A stretch of DNA of 64,000 nt from Thermoleophilia bacterium (GTDB lineage Bacteria > Actinomycetota > Thermoleophilia > Miltoncostaeales > Miltoncostaeaceae), in assembly GCA_020438485.1 (NCBI GenBank), contig JAGQUM010000002.1, forward strand, positions 1 to 64,000, read 5' to 3'. The notes below the pieces were generated by a model. The model searched no databases and was not told the origin of the DNA. It saw nothing but the letters and a program-made list of their open reading frames with translations. A program made the translations under genes and the position numbers. The first letter of the stretch is position 1; each line of letters begins with the position of its first letter. Shown piece by piece: positions 1-7,409 of this stretch.

Positions 1-2065
1 CCGGGGTGGGTGCGGGTGCCGGGGCGGGGGCCGCGGGGGCCTGCGGGGTCGCGCCGCCGCCGCCGGGGCTGGTCTCGGTGGGCGTCTGCGGGGCGGGCGC
101 GGTGGTCGTGGGCTCCGGGTTGTAGTCGGGCGCCTTGGTCAGCGTGCTGGAGTACGCGCTGAGGCTGGCCGGGTCCTGCGGCTCGGGGAAGTCGGCGTAC
201 CGGCACTTGTACGCCGGGTTGTCGAACACCTTCTTCATGAAGTTGGCCCAGATGGCCGCGGGGATGCTGCCGCCCGTGACGCCCGGCATGGTGCGGCGCG
301 TGCCGTCCGCGTTGGGATACCCCACCCACACCACGGTCGTGTAGCACGGCGTATACGCCGCGAACCACGCGTCGGTGTAGTCCTCGGTCGTGCCCGTCTT
401 GCCGGCGATGGCGGGGGCGATGTTGGCGCTCGTGCCGGTGCCGCCCGTGACGTTGTTGTGCAGGATCTTCGTGACGACCGACGTCACGCCGTCGCTCAGC
501 ACCTTCTCGCGGCGCGGCTTGATGATGATGGGCTTGCCGCGCGGGCGTTCCACCTTCAGCACGCTCAGCGGCGTCACCCGCCATCCCCCGTTGGACAGCG
601 TGCTGTAGGCCGTGGCCATGTCGAGCACCGACACCTCGCTGGAGCCCAGGCCCAGCGACGGGTACTCGCGCAGCGCGCGCGACTTCGGCACACCCATCTC
701 GTACGCGGTCTCGGCCACCTTGGCCGGGGTCAAGTCGATGGTCATCTGCACGAACACGCTGTTGTCGGACGACAGCAGCGCCTGCGCGACCGGGATGCGG
801 CCCTTGTACGAGTGCGAGTACGTCTGCACGTCGAGGGCATAGCCACCGAACGTCCCCTTCAGGGGTCGCGAGACGTACGCGGTGGAGTACGGGTCGTGGC
901 CGTCCTCCACGAAGCGGGTGAGCACGAAGGTCTTGAACGTGGAGCCCGGCTGGCGGGTGGCGGTGGCCAGGTTGAACTGGCTGTTGGCGCCGTACGTCGC
1001 GCTGGACTGCATGGCGCGGATGCGGCCGGTGCGCGAGTCCATCATCACGATCGCCGCCGACGGCGAGTCGGAGCTGTAGAGCTGGCTCTTGATGGCCTCG
1101 GTGGCGTCGGTCTGCAGCTCCGGGTCGATGGTCGTGTAGACGCGCAGGCCGCCCTGGCGCACGGCCCGGGCGCCGAACCGGTTGATCAGGCCCTGGCGGA
1201 CGTAGTCGAAGAAGAAGCCCTGCTTCTTGGCTCCGGTGTACGCCTTGCCCGGCCTCAGCCCCAGGCCGGCCTTCATGGCGCGCTTCGCCTTCGCCATGGG
1301 GATGTAGCCCTGCTCGCCCATGGCCTGGAGCACCAGGTTACGCCGCGCCTTCGCGGCCTTGGGATGGGAGAGCGGGTCGTAGTCGGACGGCGCCTGCGGC
1401 AGACCCGCCAGGACGGCGGCCTGGATGAGCGACAGCTTGGACACGCGCTTGCCGAAGTAGGTCTCTGACGCCGCCTGCACCCCGATGGAGTTGTGGCCGT
1501 AGAACGTGCCGTTGAGGTACTGGGTGAGGATCTGGTCCTTCGAGTACTTCTTCTCGTACTGGTAGGCGAGGTACGCCTCCTGGATCTTGCGGCTATAGCT
1601 GCGGACCCTGCCGCCCTTGTGCAGGTTCTTCACCAGCTGCATCGTGATGGTGCTGCCGCCCTGCCGCTTGCCGCCCGCCTCGAGGTCCTTCACGGCCGCG
1701 CCGAACATCCGGTAGTAGTCGACGCCGTCGTGCTTGTAGAAGCGCTTGTCCTCGATGGCGACGGTGGCGTCCTTCAGCACCTGCGGGATCTGCCCGCTGC
1801 GCACCTCGGTGCGGTTGGTGTTGGCCGCGATGTAGCCGAGGGCCGTGCCGTTCTTGTCATAGATGCGGGTGTTCTGCCCGAGCTTGATCTCCTGGAGCTT
1901 CGTGCCCTCGAGGCTCTGGCCCATGGAGTGGATGGCCAGCCCGCCGGCGGCCGCCCCTCCTCCGAGCACCGCGACGCCGATGCCCACGCCCATCAGGCCC
2001 CGCCAGCGACGGCCGCGGCGCTGCTCGCGACGCCGGGCCTGGCGCGCCTGCCGGGAGCGGCTCAC
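1..2065 (-). CDS. class A penicillin-binding protein (PBP1), C-terminus off window
   Basis: Bifunctional peptidoglycan glycosyltransferase and DD-transpeptidase that polymerises and cross-links the cell wall outside the membrane. Reading the minus strand from a GTG at 2065 gives a basic N-terminus, one membrane anchor (about residues 24-46), then a GT51 domain with the catalytic-glutamate motif EDKRFYKHDG and GGSTITMQLVKN. The transpeptidase follows, with SxxK in QPGSTFK, SDN in LLSSDNS, and KTGTTEDYTDAWF. After it comes a Pro/Ala/Thr-rich tail that is still open at the window edge, so the stop lies outside. The GTG overlaps the TGA of the upstream gene by four bases (GTGA), which supports this start and implies coupled translation. 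Family assignment is secure; which PBP1 paralogue it is cannot be said. Confidence 0.95.
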   Translation of the reverse strand, partial: MSRSRQARQARRREQRRGRRWRGLMGVGIGVAVLGGGAAAGGLAIHSMGQSLEGTKLQEIKLGQNTRIYDKNGTALGYIAANTNRTEVRSGQIPQVLKDATVAIEDKRFYKHDGVDYYRMFGAAVKDLEAGGKRQGGSTITMQLVKNLHKGGRVRSYSRKIQEAYLAYQYEKKYSKDQILTQYLNGTFYGHNSIGVQAASETYFGKRVSKLSLIQAAVLAGLPQAPSDYDPLSHPKAAKARRNLVLQAMGEQGYIPMAKAKRAMKAGLGLRPGKAYTGAKKQGFFFDYVRQGLINRFGARAVRQGGLRVYTTIDPELQTDATEAIKSQLYSSDSPSAAIVMMDSRTGRIRAMQSSATYGANSQFNLATATRQPGSTFKTFVLTRFVEDGHDPYSTAYVSRPLKGTFGGYALDVQTYSHSYKGRIPVAQALLSSDNSVFVQMTIDLTPAKVAETAYEMGVPKSRALREYPSLGLGSSEVSVLDMATAYSTLSNGGWRVTPLSVLKVERPRGKPIIIKPRREKVLSDGVTSVVTKILHNNVTGGTGTSANIAPAIAGKTGTTEDYTDAWFAAYTPCYTTVVWVGYPNADGTRRTMPGVTGGSIPAAIWANFMKKVFDNPAYKCRYADFPEPQDPASLSAYSSTLTKAPDYNPEPTTTAPAPQTPTETSPGGGGATPQAPAAPAPAPAPTP

Positions 2066-2625
2066 GGGGCGCCCACCCCGTCGCGGATGTCCCACTCGGC
2101 CACGCCGGTGTCGTAGTCGAGCATGCCGATCATCTGGCGCGGCCCGCGCGCCAGGTGGCCGTACACGACCCACGAGAACGGCCCGCGCGGGCGGGCCACG
2201 TCGTTGCCGGGGGTCGGCGCCGGGTGCCCCGCGGGCGCCGGCACGCGGAACGGCCCGTCGGTCCACACCAGCTCCACGCCGGTGGCGCGGGCCGTCACCC
2301 CCAGCCCGGCGTCGCCGCGCCGGCCCCGTGGGCGCGCCCCGGCCCACACGTCGCGGGCGCGCTCCGTCGCGCTCTGCGACGAGCCCAGCTGCGCACCACG
2401 CGAGTGACCGACCGCCTCCACCAAGAACCGCCATCCCTTGTCGGGCCGCCACGCGACCCCCTCGACCCCGCCCGGTCCCCGGGCGTAGTGCGCCGCCACG
2501 AACGACGGGACGAACACCAGGCACAGCGCGATCACCGTGCCTACGACGACGATCGCTCGCCGACTTCGACGCCGAGCCAGCGTCTCCCTCCCGGTCGATC
2601 CGTTGCGCGGCGAGTATAGACCCAC
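2062..2625 (-). CDS. single-pass membrane protein of unknown function
   Basis: I do not recognise the family. The product has an arginine-rich N-terminus, one hydrophobic segment (AIVVVGTVIALCLVFVPSF) and an extracytoplasmic-looking domain of about 140 residues ending next to the PBP1 gene, with which it shares a GTGA overlap. A role in cell-wall assembly alongside the PBP is only a guess from position. The start is uncertain. GTG 2625 gives 187 residues, but a TATACT -10-like hexamer lies at 2612-2617 on this strand, downstream of that GTG. A strong Shine-Dalgarno (GGGAGGGAG) precedes a CTG at 2580, giving 172 residues and a tidier N-terminus. Confidence 0.6.
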   Translation of the reverse strand: MGLYSPRNGSTGRETLARRRSRRAIVVVGTVIALCLVFVPSFVAAHYARGPGGVEGVAWRPDKGWRFLVEAVGHSRGAQLGSSQSATERARDVWAGARPRGRRGDAGLGVTARATGVELVWTDGPFRVPAPAGHPAPTPGNDVARPRGPFSWVVYGHLARGPRQMIGMLDYDTGVAEWDIRDGVGAP

Positions 2626-2663
2626 CCCGCGCTCCGGCCTCCGTCCGCCGGTACGGTTGGGGC

Positions 2664-3323
2664 ATGGCCATCCGAGCGGTGTTGCTGGACGCGGCGGGCA
2701 CGCTGCTGCACTTCGACGACCCCGCCGCCCGCCTGCACGCCTTGCTCGCGCGCGAGGGCCTGGACAACCCGCCCGAGGCGGTGGGGCGGGCGCTGGCGGC
2801 CGAGGTGGCGCACTACCGCGCCCACATGGGGGCGGCGCGCGACATGCCCGCGCTGGAGCGCCTGCGCGACGAGTGCGCGCGGATCTTCGCGGGGGCCTTG
2901 CCCGACCCGCCGTCGCCGCCGCGGGCGCGGGAGGCGGTGCTGGGCGTGCTGCGGGCCGTGCCGTTCCCCGACGTGCCGGGGGTGCTCGACGCCCTGGCGG
3001 GCGCGGGGGTCCGCCTCGGGGTCGTCAGCAACTGGGACATCACGCTGGACGACCGGCTGCGGGAGCTGGGCCTGCGCGACCGGTTCGGCGTCGTCGTGGC
3101 CAGCGCCGCGGCGGGGGTCGCGAAGCCCGACCCGGCGATCTACCGGGCGGCCCTCGACGCACTCGGGGTGACGGCCGTCGAGGCGCTGTTCTGCGGCGAC
3201 GACGCCGCGAACGACGTGGAGGCGCCGGCCGCGCTGGGCATGCGCGCGGTGCTGGTGGACCGGGCGGGGCGGGCCCCGGGATCCATCCCCGACCTCACGC
3301 CTCTGCCCGCCATGGTGGCCTGA
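2664..3323 (+). CDS. HAD-superfamily hydrolase (subfamily IA, REG-2/HDHD3-like)
   Basis: Predicted cytoplasmic phosphatase of 219 residues; substrate unknown. Motif I is LLDAAGTLL, with the nucleophile Asp followed by AAGTL rather than the usual DxDGT, a form seen in REG-2-like HAD proteins. Motif II is VVSNWD, motif III is the Lys in VAKPDPAIY, and motif IV is FCGDDAANDV. The ATG at 2664 begins the conserved motif I strand almost at once, so longer upstream starts in the same frame are not needed. The gene is divergent from the membrane protein upstream and convergent with the CstR-like repressor, whose stop is 18 bases away. Confidence 0.85.
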   Translation: MAIRAVLLDAAGTLLHFDDPAARLHALLAREGLDNPPEAVGRALAAEVAHYRAHMGAARDMPALERLRDECARIFAGALPDPPSPPRAREAVLGVLRAVPFPDVPGVLDALAGAGVRLGVVSNWDITLDDRLRELGLRDRFGVVVASAAAGVAKPDPAIYRAALDALGVTAVEALFCGDDAANDVEAPAALGMRAVLVDRAGRAPGSIPDLTPLPAMVA

Positions 3324-3341
3324 CGCGGGCGCCCATCGCCG

Positions 3342-3623
3342 CTACCGGGCCAGGGACGCGTACCGCATCAGCGTCGCCATGGCGTCGTCGAACTGCTGCT
3401 CGCAGTCCGCGCCTCCCTCCACCACGCACACGCGCAGGCGCTCGGAGATGAGGTGCAGTCCCACCTGGTCGACCGCCGCCTTGATGGCCGCGAGCTGGGT
3501 GAGGACGTCCCGGCACTCGGCGTCCTCACCCAGCATCCGCTGCACGCCCCGGAGCTGGCCCTCGGCGCGCTTCAGGCGCACCACCAGTTCCTCGCGCGTG
3601 CACGCGGTCCTCGGCGTGGTCAC
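3342..3623 (-). CDS. CsoR-family repressor, CstR-like (persulfide-sensor type)
   Basis: All-alpha DUF156 transcriptional repressor of 93 residues. The first conserved Cys sits in ECRDVLTQLAA and the second in ISERLRVCVVEG. In copper-sensing CsoR a His stands four residues before the second Cys; here that position is Arg. Two conserved Cys without the His is the pattern of CstR, which senses persulfides. An extra Cys occurs in GGADCEQQ. The GTG start overlaps the fmdB stop (GTGA), making this the last gene of the trxB-trxA-fmdB operon. The palindrome at 5188-5207 has the TACCC/GGGTA halves typical of CsoR-family operators, so autoregulation is likely. Persulfide sensing is inferred from residues; metal sensing by another ligand set is the alternative. 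Confidence 0.85.
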   Translation of the reverse strand: MTTPRTACTREELVVRLKRAEGQLRGVQRMLGEDAECRDVLTQLAAIKAAVDQVGLHLISERLRVCVVEGGADCEQQFDDAMATLMRYASLAR

Positions 3624-3856
3624 GAGTGCCCCCCGCACGCCCCGCCGCAGCAGCCGCCGCCGGGGGGCGCGAAGCTGCGCACCGTCGGGGCGGCCGCGGG
3701 CCGCGACGGGCGGGCGGTGACGAACCCGGTCATGAGCTGCCGCACCTCGGTGCCGCCGCAGTCCGGGCATACGCGGTCCTCATCCCGCAGGAAACCCTGA
3801 CGGAACTTCTCGAACCGCGTGTCGCACGCGTCGCAGGACAGGTCGTACGTCGGCAT
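3620..3856 (-). CDS. FmdB-family zinc-ribbon protein
   Basis: Small protein of 78 residues. The N-terminal MPTYDLSCDACDTRFEKF and the later CPDCGG give the two CxxC pairs of an FmdB/CxxC regulatory zinc ribbon. The C-terminus adds a Gly/Cys-rich tail, GGGCCGGACGGHS, containing three more cysteines and a terminal His. FmdB proteins are found in many contexts and their biochemical role is unclear. The ATG at 3856 has an AGGAG Shine-Dalgarno and lies 11 bases after the trxA stop. Its stop overlaps the start of the CstR-like repressor gene. Given the thioredoxin context, the Cys-rich tail may be a thiol target, which is inference. Confidence 0.85.
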   Translation of the reverse strand: MPTYDLSCDACDTRFEKFRQGFLRDEDRVCPDCGGTEVRQLMTGFVTARPSRPAAAPTVRSFAPPGGGCCGGACGGHS

Positions 3857-3867
3857 CGGCCCGGCTC

Positions 3868-4191
3868 CTAGCTGAGCCCGAGCTGCTGCTCGAGCTGGGC
3901 CTTCGGCATGGCGCCGACGGCCTGCCGGGAGACCTTGCCGCCCTCGAACACGGCGAGGAACGGGATGCCCTGCACCCCGTACTGCTGGGCGATGGCGCCG
4001 TACTGGTCGACATCGAGCTTGCCGACCTTGAGGCTGCCCTGCCGCTCCTTCGCGATCTGCTCCACGACGGGCGCGATGGTGCGGCACGGGCCGCACCACG
4101 TCGCCCAGAAGTCCACCAGCACGGGCACGTCGCTCGACAGCACCTCCTGCTGGAAGTTGTCGGCGGTGAACTCCATCACACCCTCGGCCAT
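3868..4191 (-). CDS. trxA: thioredoxin
   Basis: Cytoplasmic thiol-disulfide oxidoreductase of 107 residues. The active site is WCGPC (Cys33 and Cys36), preceded by the VLVDFWA strand and followed by the cis-proline region GIPFLAVFEGG. Length and motif order are those of a standard thioredoxin. The ATG at 4191 is preceded by AAAGGA. The gene follows trxB by 54 bases, so reductase and thioredoxin are likely cotranscribed from the promoter covered by the CsoR-type palindrome upstream of trxB. Confidence 0.97.
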   Translation of the reverse strand: MAEGVMEFTADNFQQEVLSSDVPVLVDFWATWCGPCRTIAPVVEQIAKERQGSLKVGKLDVDQYGAIAQQYGVQGIPFLAVFEGGKVSRQAVGAMPKAQLEQQLGLS

Positions 4192-4245
4192 GTCGGCTCG
4201 TCCTTTTCTCGTGGGGGGCCGGGGCGGGCGCCTCGGCCGTCGTTG

Positions 4246-5166
4246 CTAGTGCTGGGTCTCCAGCCACCGCTCGGCGTCGATCGCGGCCATGCAGCCGCTG
4301 CCGGACGCGGTGATCGCCTGCCGATAGACCGTGTCCTGGACGTCGCCGCACGCGAAGACGCCCTCGATGTTGGTGCGGGTGCCGTCCGTGGTGATGTACC
4401 CCTGGTCGTCCATGTCCAGCGCCCCCTCGAACAGCGACGTGTTGGGCGTGTGGCCGATGGCCACGAACATCGCGGCCGCGGGGATGTCGGAGGTCTCGCC
4501 CGTGTTCACGTCGCGCACGCGCACGCCCTCCACGGCCTTGTCGCCGAGGACATCCTCCACCACGGCGTTCCACACGACGCGGATCTTGGGGTGCTCCAGA
4601 ACGCGGCGGGCCATGATGTCGGACGCGCGGAACTCGTGGCGACGGTGTACCACCGTGACCGACGAGCCGATGCGGGCGAGGAACAACGCCTCCTCCATCG
4701 CCGTGTCGCCGCCCCCCACCACGACCATGTCCTTGTCCTTGAAGAAGAACCCGTCGCACGTGGCGCAGCTGGACACGCCGTAGCCGCGCAGGCGGCTCTC
4801 GCCCTCGATGCCCAGCCACTTGGCGGACGCGCCCGTCGAGATGATGAGGGCGTTGGCCCGGTGTTCCTGCCCGTCGGCCCACACCCCGAACGGGCGGCTG
4901 GACAGGTCGACGCGCTCGACGTCCACGGTGTGGATCTGCGCGCCGAACCGCGCCGCCTGGGCGCGGAACTTCTCCATGAGGTCGGGCCCCATGACGCCGT
5001 CGGGGAAGCCGGGGTAGTTCTCCACGTCGGTCGTGGTCATCAGCTGGCCGCCGGCACCGTAGCCCTCGAACATCACGGGCGTCAGGTTGGCCCGGCCCGC
5101 GTAGATGGCGGCCGTGAGGCCCGCGGGCCCACCGCCCACGATCACGACGTCATGCACCTCGGGCAC
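4246..5166 (-). CDS. trxB: thioredoxin-disulfide reductase
   Basis: NADPH:thioredoxin reductase of 306 residues, a flavoprotein that reduces the TrxA encoded just downstream. It has the FAD-binding VVIVGGGPAGLTAA at the N-terminus, the redox pair CATC (Cys134, Cys137) in SSCATCDGFF, the NADPH-binding VVVGGGDTAMEEA, and a C-terminal FACGDVQD. The GTG at 5166 is chosen because a strong GGAGGAG lies just upstream and the protein then begins at the usual distance from the FAD motif. It is the first gene of the operon, and its start lies only 22 bases from the palindrome at 5188-5207. Confidence 0.97.
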   Translation of the reverse strand: MPEVHDVVIVGGGPAGLTAAIYAGRANLTPVMFEGYGAGGQLMTTTDVENYPGFPDGVMGPDLMEKFRAQAARFGAQIHTVDVERVDLSSRPFGVWADGQEHRANALIISTGASAKWLGIEGESRLRGYGVSSCATCDGFFFKDKDMVVVGGGDTAMEEALFLARIGSSVTVVHRRHEFRASDIMARRVLEHPKIRVVWNAVVEDVLGDKAVEGVRVRDVNTGETSDIPAAAMFVAIGHTPNTSLFEGALDMDDQGYITTDGTRTNIEGVFACGDVQDTVYRQAITASGSGCMAAIDAERWLETQH

Positions 5167-5187
5167 GCGCTCCTCCAGGTCGTTCGT

Positions 5188-5207
5188 GGATACCCTAGGG
5201 GGTATCC
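5188..5207. promoter_or_regulatory. CsoR/CstR-type palindromic operator upstream of trxB
   Basis: Perfect inverted repeat GGATACCC-TAGG-GGGTATCC with eight-base arms and a four-base centre. The TACCC/GGGTA halves match the known CsoR-family operator type. It stands directly upstream of the trxB Shine-Dalgarno, at the head of the operon that ends with a CsoR-family repressor gene. Autorepression is therefore the simplest reading. The site is seen directly; the protein-DNA pairing is inferred. Confidence 0.8.
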
Positions 5208-5230
5208 TAGCACGGCCCCGTGGGAGTGGC

Positions 5231-5791
5231 TCAGCCGGCGGTCGGTCGCCACACCAGGACGGTGCCGACGCTCACCGGGCGCCGGCACGCGGCGAAGTAC
5301 GTGCGGCCCTCCTCGGCCTCGATGCGCCGCAGCCCGCGCAGGTCCTCGAGCGTCACGAGGCCCCATGCCAGCAGCACCCCCCCGACGACGCCCTCGGCCA
5401 TGCCGCCCGAGCCGAGGATGCCCACGAGGAAGGTCATCATCATCACGCACGCGACGAACAGGCACGCGGCGAGGATGCCCCCCCACACCCGCCAGTCGCC
5501 GGGGCCCGCCTCGGTCAGACGGGGCTTGCCGTTGTCACGCCGCGCGTCGCTCAGGCGACCGGTGGGCACGGCCGTGGGTCGCATCCACATGCGCAGCAGG
5601 AAGAAGAAGATCACGAGGCTCGACACGAAAGCGGCCAGGGCGATGGGGATCCACGATCCCTCGAGCCCGTCCTTGGGGTCGCCCATCTCGAGGAGGGCGC
5701 CCACCACCAGGACGGCCGGCGCGCACGCCACCAGCGTCCATGCCCACACGGCGCACAGGCGACCGTAGTTCCACAGCTTCTCGCGCGTCAC
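5231..5791 (-). CDS. four-helix membrane protein of unknown function
   Basis: About four transmembrane segments, in two pairs separated by a polar linker. They include WAWTLVACAPAVLVVGALL, IPIALAAFVSSLVIFFFLL and ILAACLFVACVMMMTFLVG. Not recognised as any named family. The GTG at 5791 is preferred because the longer GTG start at 5857 would leave only 17 bases to the divergent rlmN start and adds an Arg-rich leader. Neither start has a convincing Shine-Dalgarno. The gene ends just before the trxB operator region. Confidence 0.65.
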   Translation of the reverse strand: MTREKLWNYGRLCAVWAWTLVACAPAVLVVGALLEMGDPKDGLEGSWIPIALAAFVSSLVIFFFLLRMWMRPTAVPTGRLSDARRDNGKPRLTEAGPGDWRVWGGILAACLFVACVMMMTFLVGILGSGGMAEGVVGGVLLAWGLVTLEDLRGLRRIEAEEGRTYFAACRRPVSVGTVLVWRPTAG

Positions 5792-5874
5792 GTCCGCGAG
5801 GATACGCCCGGCGGGGTCGCGCCGCCGCGCCCGCGGGCTACCCTTGGCATTCGGCACGCGGACGGTGGGTGGGG

Positions 5875-6921
5875 ATGGACGAGGGCACGATCGGGCGGAC
5901 GCTCGCCGAGTGGGGCGAGAAGCCGTTTCGCGCGCGGCAGATCGCAGAGGCCAAGCGGGCCGGGGCGCGGACCTGGGACGACGTCACGACGCTGTCCAAG
6001 CCCCTGCGCCAGCGCCTTGCCGCCGTCGGCCCACTGTGGAGCGTCACGCCCGACGAGCGCCTGACCTCGCGGGACGGCACCGTCAAGTGGCGGCTGATGC
6101 TGGGGGACGGCCGCCTGGTGGAGGCGGTGCTGATCGCCCACGCCCAGGGACGGCGCACGCTGTGCGTGTCGAGCCAGGTGGGGTGCGCGCTGGCGTGCCG
6201 GTTCTGCGCCACGGGGTCGATGGGCTTCGGGCGCGACCTGGACGCCAACGAGATCGTCGAACAGGGCCTCATCGCGCGTCACGCCGCCGAACAGGACGGG
6301 GCGCGGCTGTCGAACGTGGTGTTCATGGGCATGGGCGAGCCCATGCAGAACCTGCCGGCCGTGCTGGAGGCGTGCGCGGCGTTCCACGCCGAGGAGGGCC
6401 TGGGCATCTCGGCTCGCAGCATCGCCATCTCCACCGCGGGCTGGGTGCCCGGCATCGAGGCGCTCTCCCGCCACCCGTTGCCCGTGCGGCTGGCGCTGTC
6501 GCTGCACGCCGCCGACGATCAGACCCGTGGGCGCCTGATGCCGATCAACGCCCGGTACCCCATCGCCAACGTCCTGGCCGCGTGCCGGCGCTACTGCGAC
6601 CGCACGGGGCGGCGGGTGTTCATCGAGTACCTGCTGCTGGACGGCGTCAACGACTCGGCCGCCGACGCCCGCAACCTCGCCGCGCTACTGCGCGACGGGC
6701 GGTTTCACGTGAACCTGATCGAGTACAACCCGACGGACGGGGGCTATGTCGCGAGCCCCGTGGGGCGGCGCGAGACGTTCGTCAACGCGCTGGCCAACGC
6801 GGGCATCGACGCGTCGGTGCGGCGCTCTCGCGGTGCGGACGTCGACGCGGCATGCGGGCAGCTGGCGGCCCGGGGGCCGTCGCCCGGACCGTCCGGCCCC
6901 GTCGGTCCCCGGAGGACGTGA
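5875..6921 (+). CDS. rlmN: 23S rRNA (A2503-C2)/tRNA (A37-C2)-methyltransferase RlmN
   Basis: Radical-SAM methyltransferase of 348 residues that methylates C2 of A2503 in 23S rRNA and A37 in some tRNAs. The iron-sulfur ligands are CALACRFC (Cys104, Cys108, Cys111), in the RlmN spacing CxxxCxxC. The family motif VVFMGMGEPMQNL follows, then ALSLHA and FIEYLLLDGVND. Near the C-terminus GADVDAACG supplies the second catalytic Cys. The N-terminal KPFRARQI helix is also typical. ATG 5875 is chosen because this N-terminus matches the family start. A degenerate copy of the last part of this gene appears about 500 bases downstream. Confidence 0.96.
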   Translation: MDEGTIGRTLAEWGEKPFRARQIAEAKRAGARTWDDVTTLSKPLRQRLAAVGPLWSVTPDERLTSRDGTVKWRLMLGDGRLVEAVLIAHAQGRRTLCVSSQVGCALACRFCATGSMGFGRDLDANEIVEQGLIARHAAEQDGARLSNVVFMGMGEPMQNLPAVLEACAAFHAEEGLGISARSIAISTAGWVPGIEALSRHPLPVRLALSLHAADDQTRGRLMPINARYPIANVLAACRRYCDRTGRRVFIEYLLLDGVNDSAADARNLAALLRDGRFHVNLIEYNPTDGGYVASPVGRRETFVNALANAGIDASVRRSRGADVDAACGQLAARGPSPGPSGPVGPRRT

Positions 6922-7259
6922 GGTCCGGCCACGAGCCGTCTAGATCGCGCAACCCGGGCGCCGTGATCCGCCGGCAGTCCCGCTGTCGACGAGCCCCGAC
7001 CGTGGTGCCGTCGGGGAGCGTCGCCCTCAGCCCCTTCTCGCCGTGGGGGCGTTGGCGGTGTCGACCTCCTCGCCGTCGGCGAACAGCCGCGCCTGGTTGA
7101 GGACGATGCGGCTCTTGCCGGAGTCGAGGCCGGCCCGTGGCCGGGGGCGTCCCGGGGTGGCGCCCGGTGCCGCCGTCGCACGCGTCGCGTGGGCTGCTCT
7201 CGGGCGGTGCGCGACCAAGGACACGCTCTCCCCGAGCGTCCCGTGCCGGTCGACCCGGT
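6922..7259. other. gene-poor stretch between rlmN and its apparent relic
   Basis: No ORF here has a recognisable domain. Short open frames exist on both strands, including a 95-codon frame at 7027-7314 on the minus strand, but they lack a Shine-Dalgarno and any family signature. Because the adjoining 7260-7395 resembles the rlmN 3' end, this segment may be decayed coding DNA from the same duplication. Confidence 0.4.
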
Positions 7260-7395
7260 GGGGCCGGCGCCGGGGCACGACGCCGGTCGGGGGCCGCGAG
7301 ACATCCCTCACCACGCCGTCGGACGCCGGTATCGAGGCGTCGGTAACCGGTCACGCGGCATGCAGGTGGACGCCGCGCGCGGTCGGGTGCCGCCG
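7260..7395 (+). pseudogene. degenerate relic of the rlmN 3' end
   Basis: Translated in the plus frame, this stretch reads TTPVGGRET...DAGIEASV...HAAC. The end of the intact rlmN reads ASPVGRRET...NAGIDASV...DAAC. An ungapped alignment over about 69 bases of the core, counted by eye, gives about 70 % identity, above what shared GC content would produce. After that block the relic loses about 18 bases before the shared GCGGCATGC. Upstream the frame seems to have slipped. It looks like an old duplication or a remnant of a second RlmN-like gene. No start or full domain survives. Confidence 0.5.
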
Positions 7396-7409
7396 CGGCC
7401 GGGTCGGGG

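Noticed and set aside
458-2116. Long plus-strand frames across the PBP gene
   Set aside because: They are antisense to a clear PBP1 with all catalytic motifs; their products are His/Arg-rich with no domain, as expected for GC-rich shadow frames.
7027-7314. 95-codon minus-strand ORF between rlmN and the GTPase gene
   Set aside because: No Shine-Dalgarno, no recognisable domain, and it overlaps the rlmN relic on the other strand.
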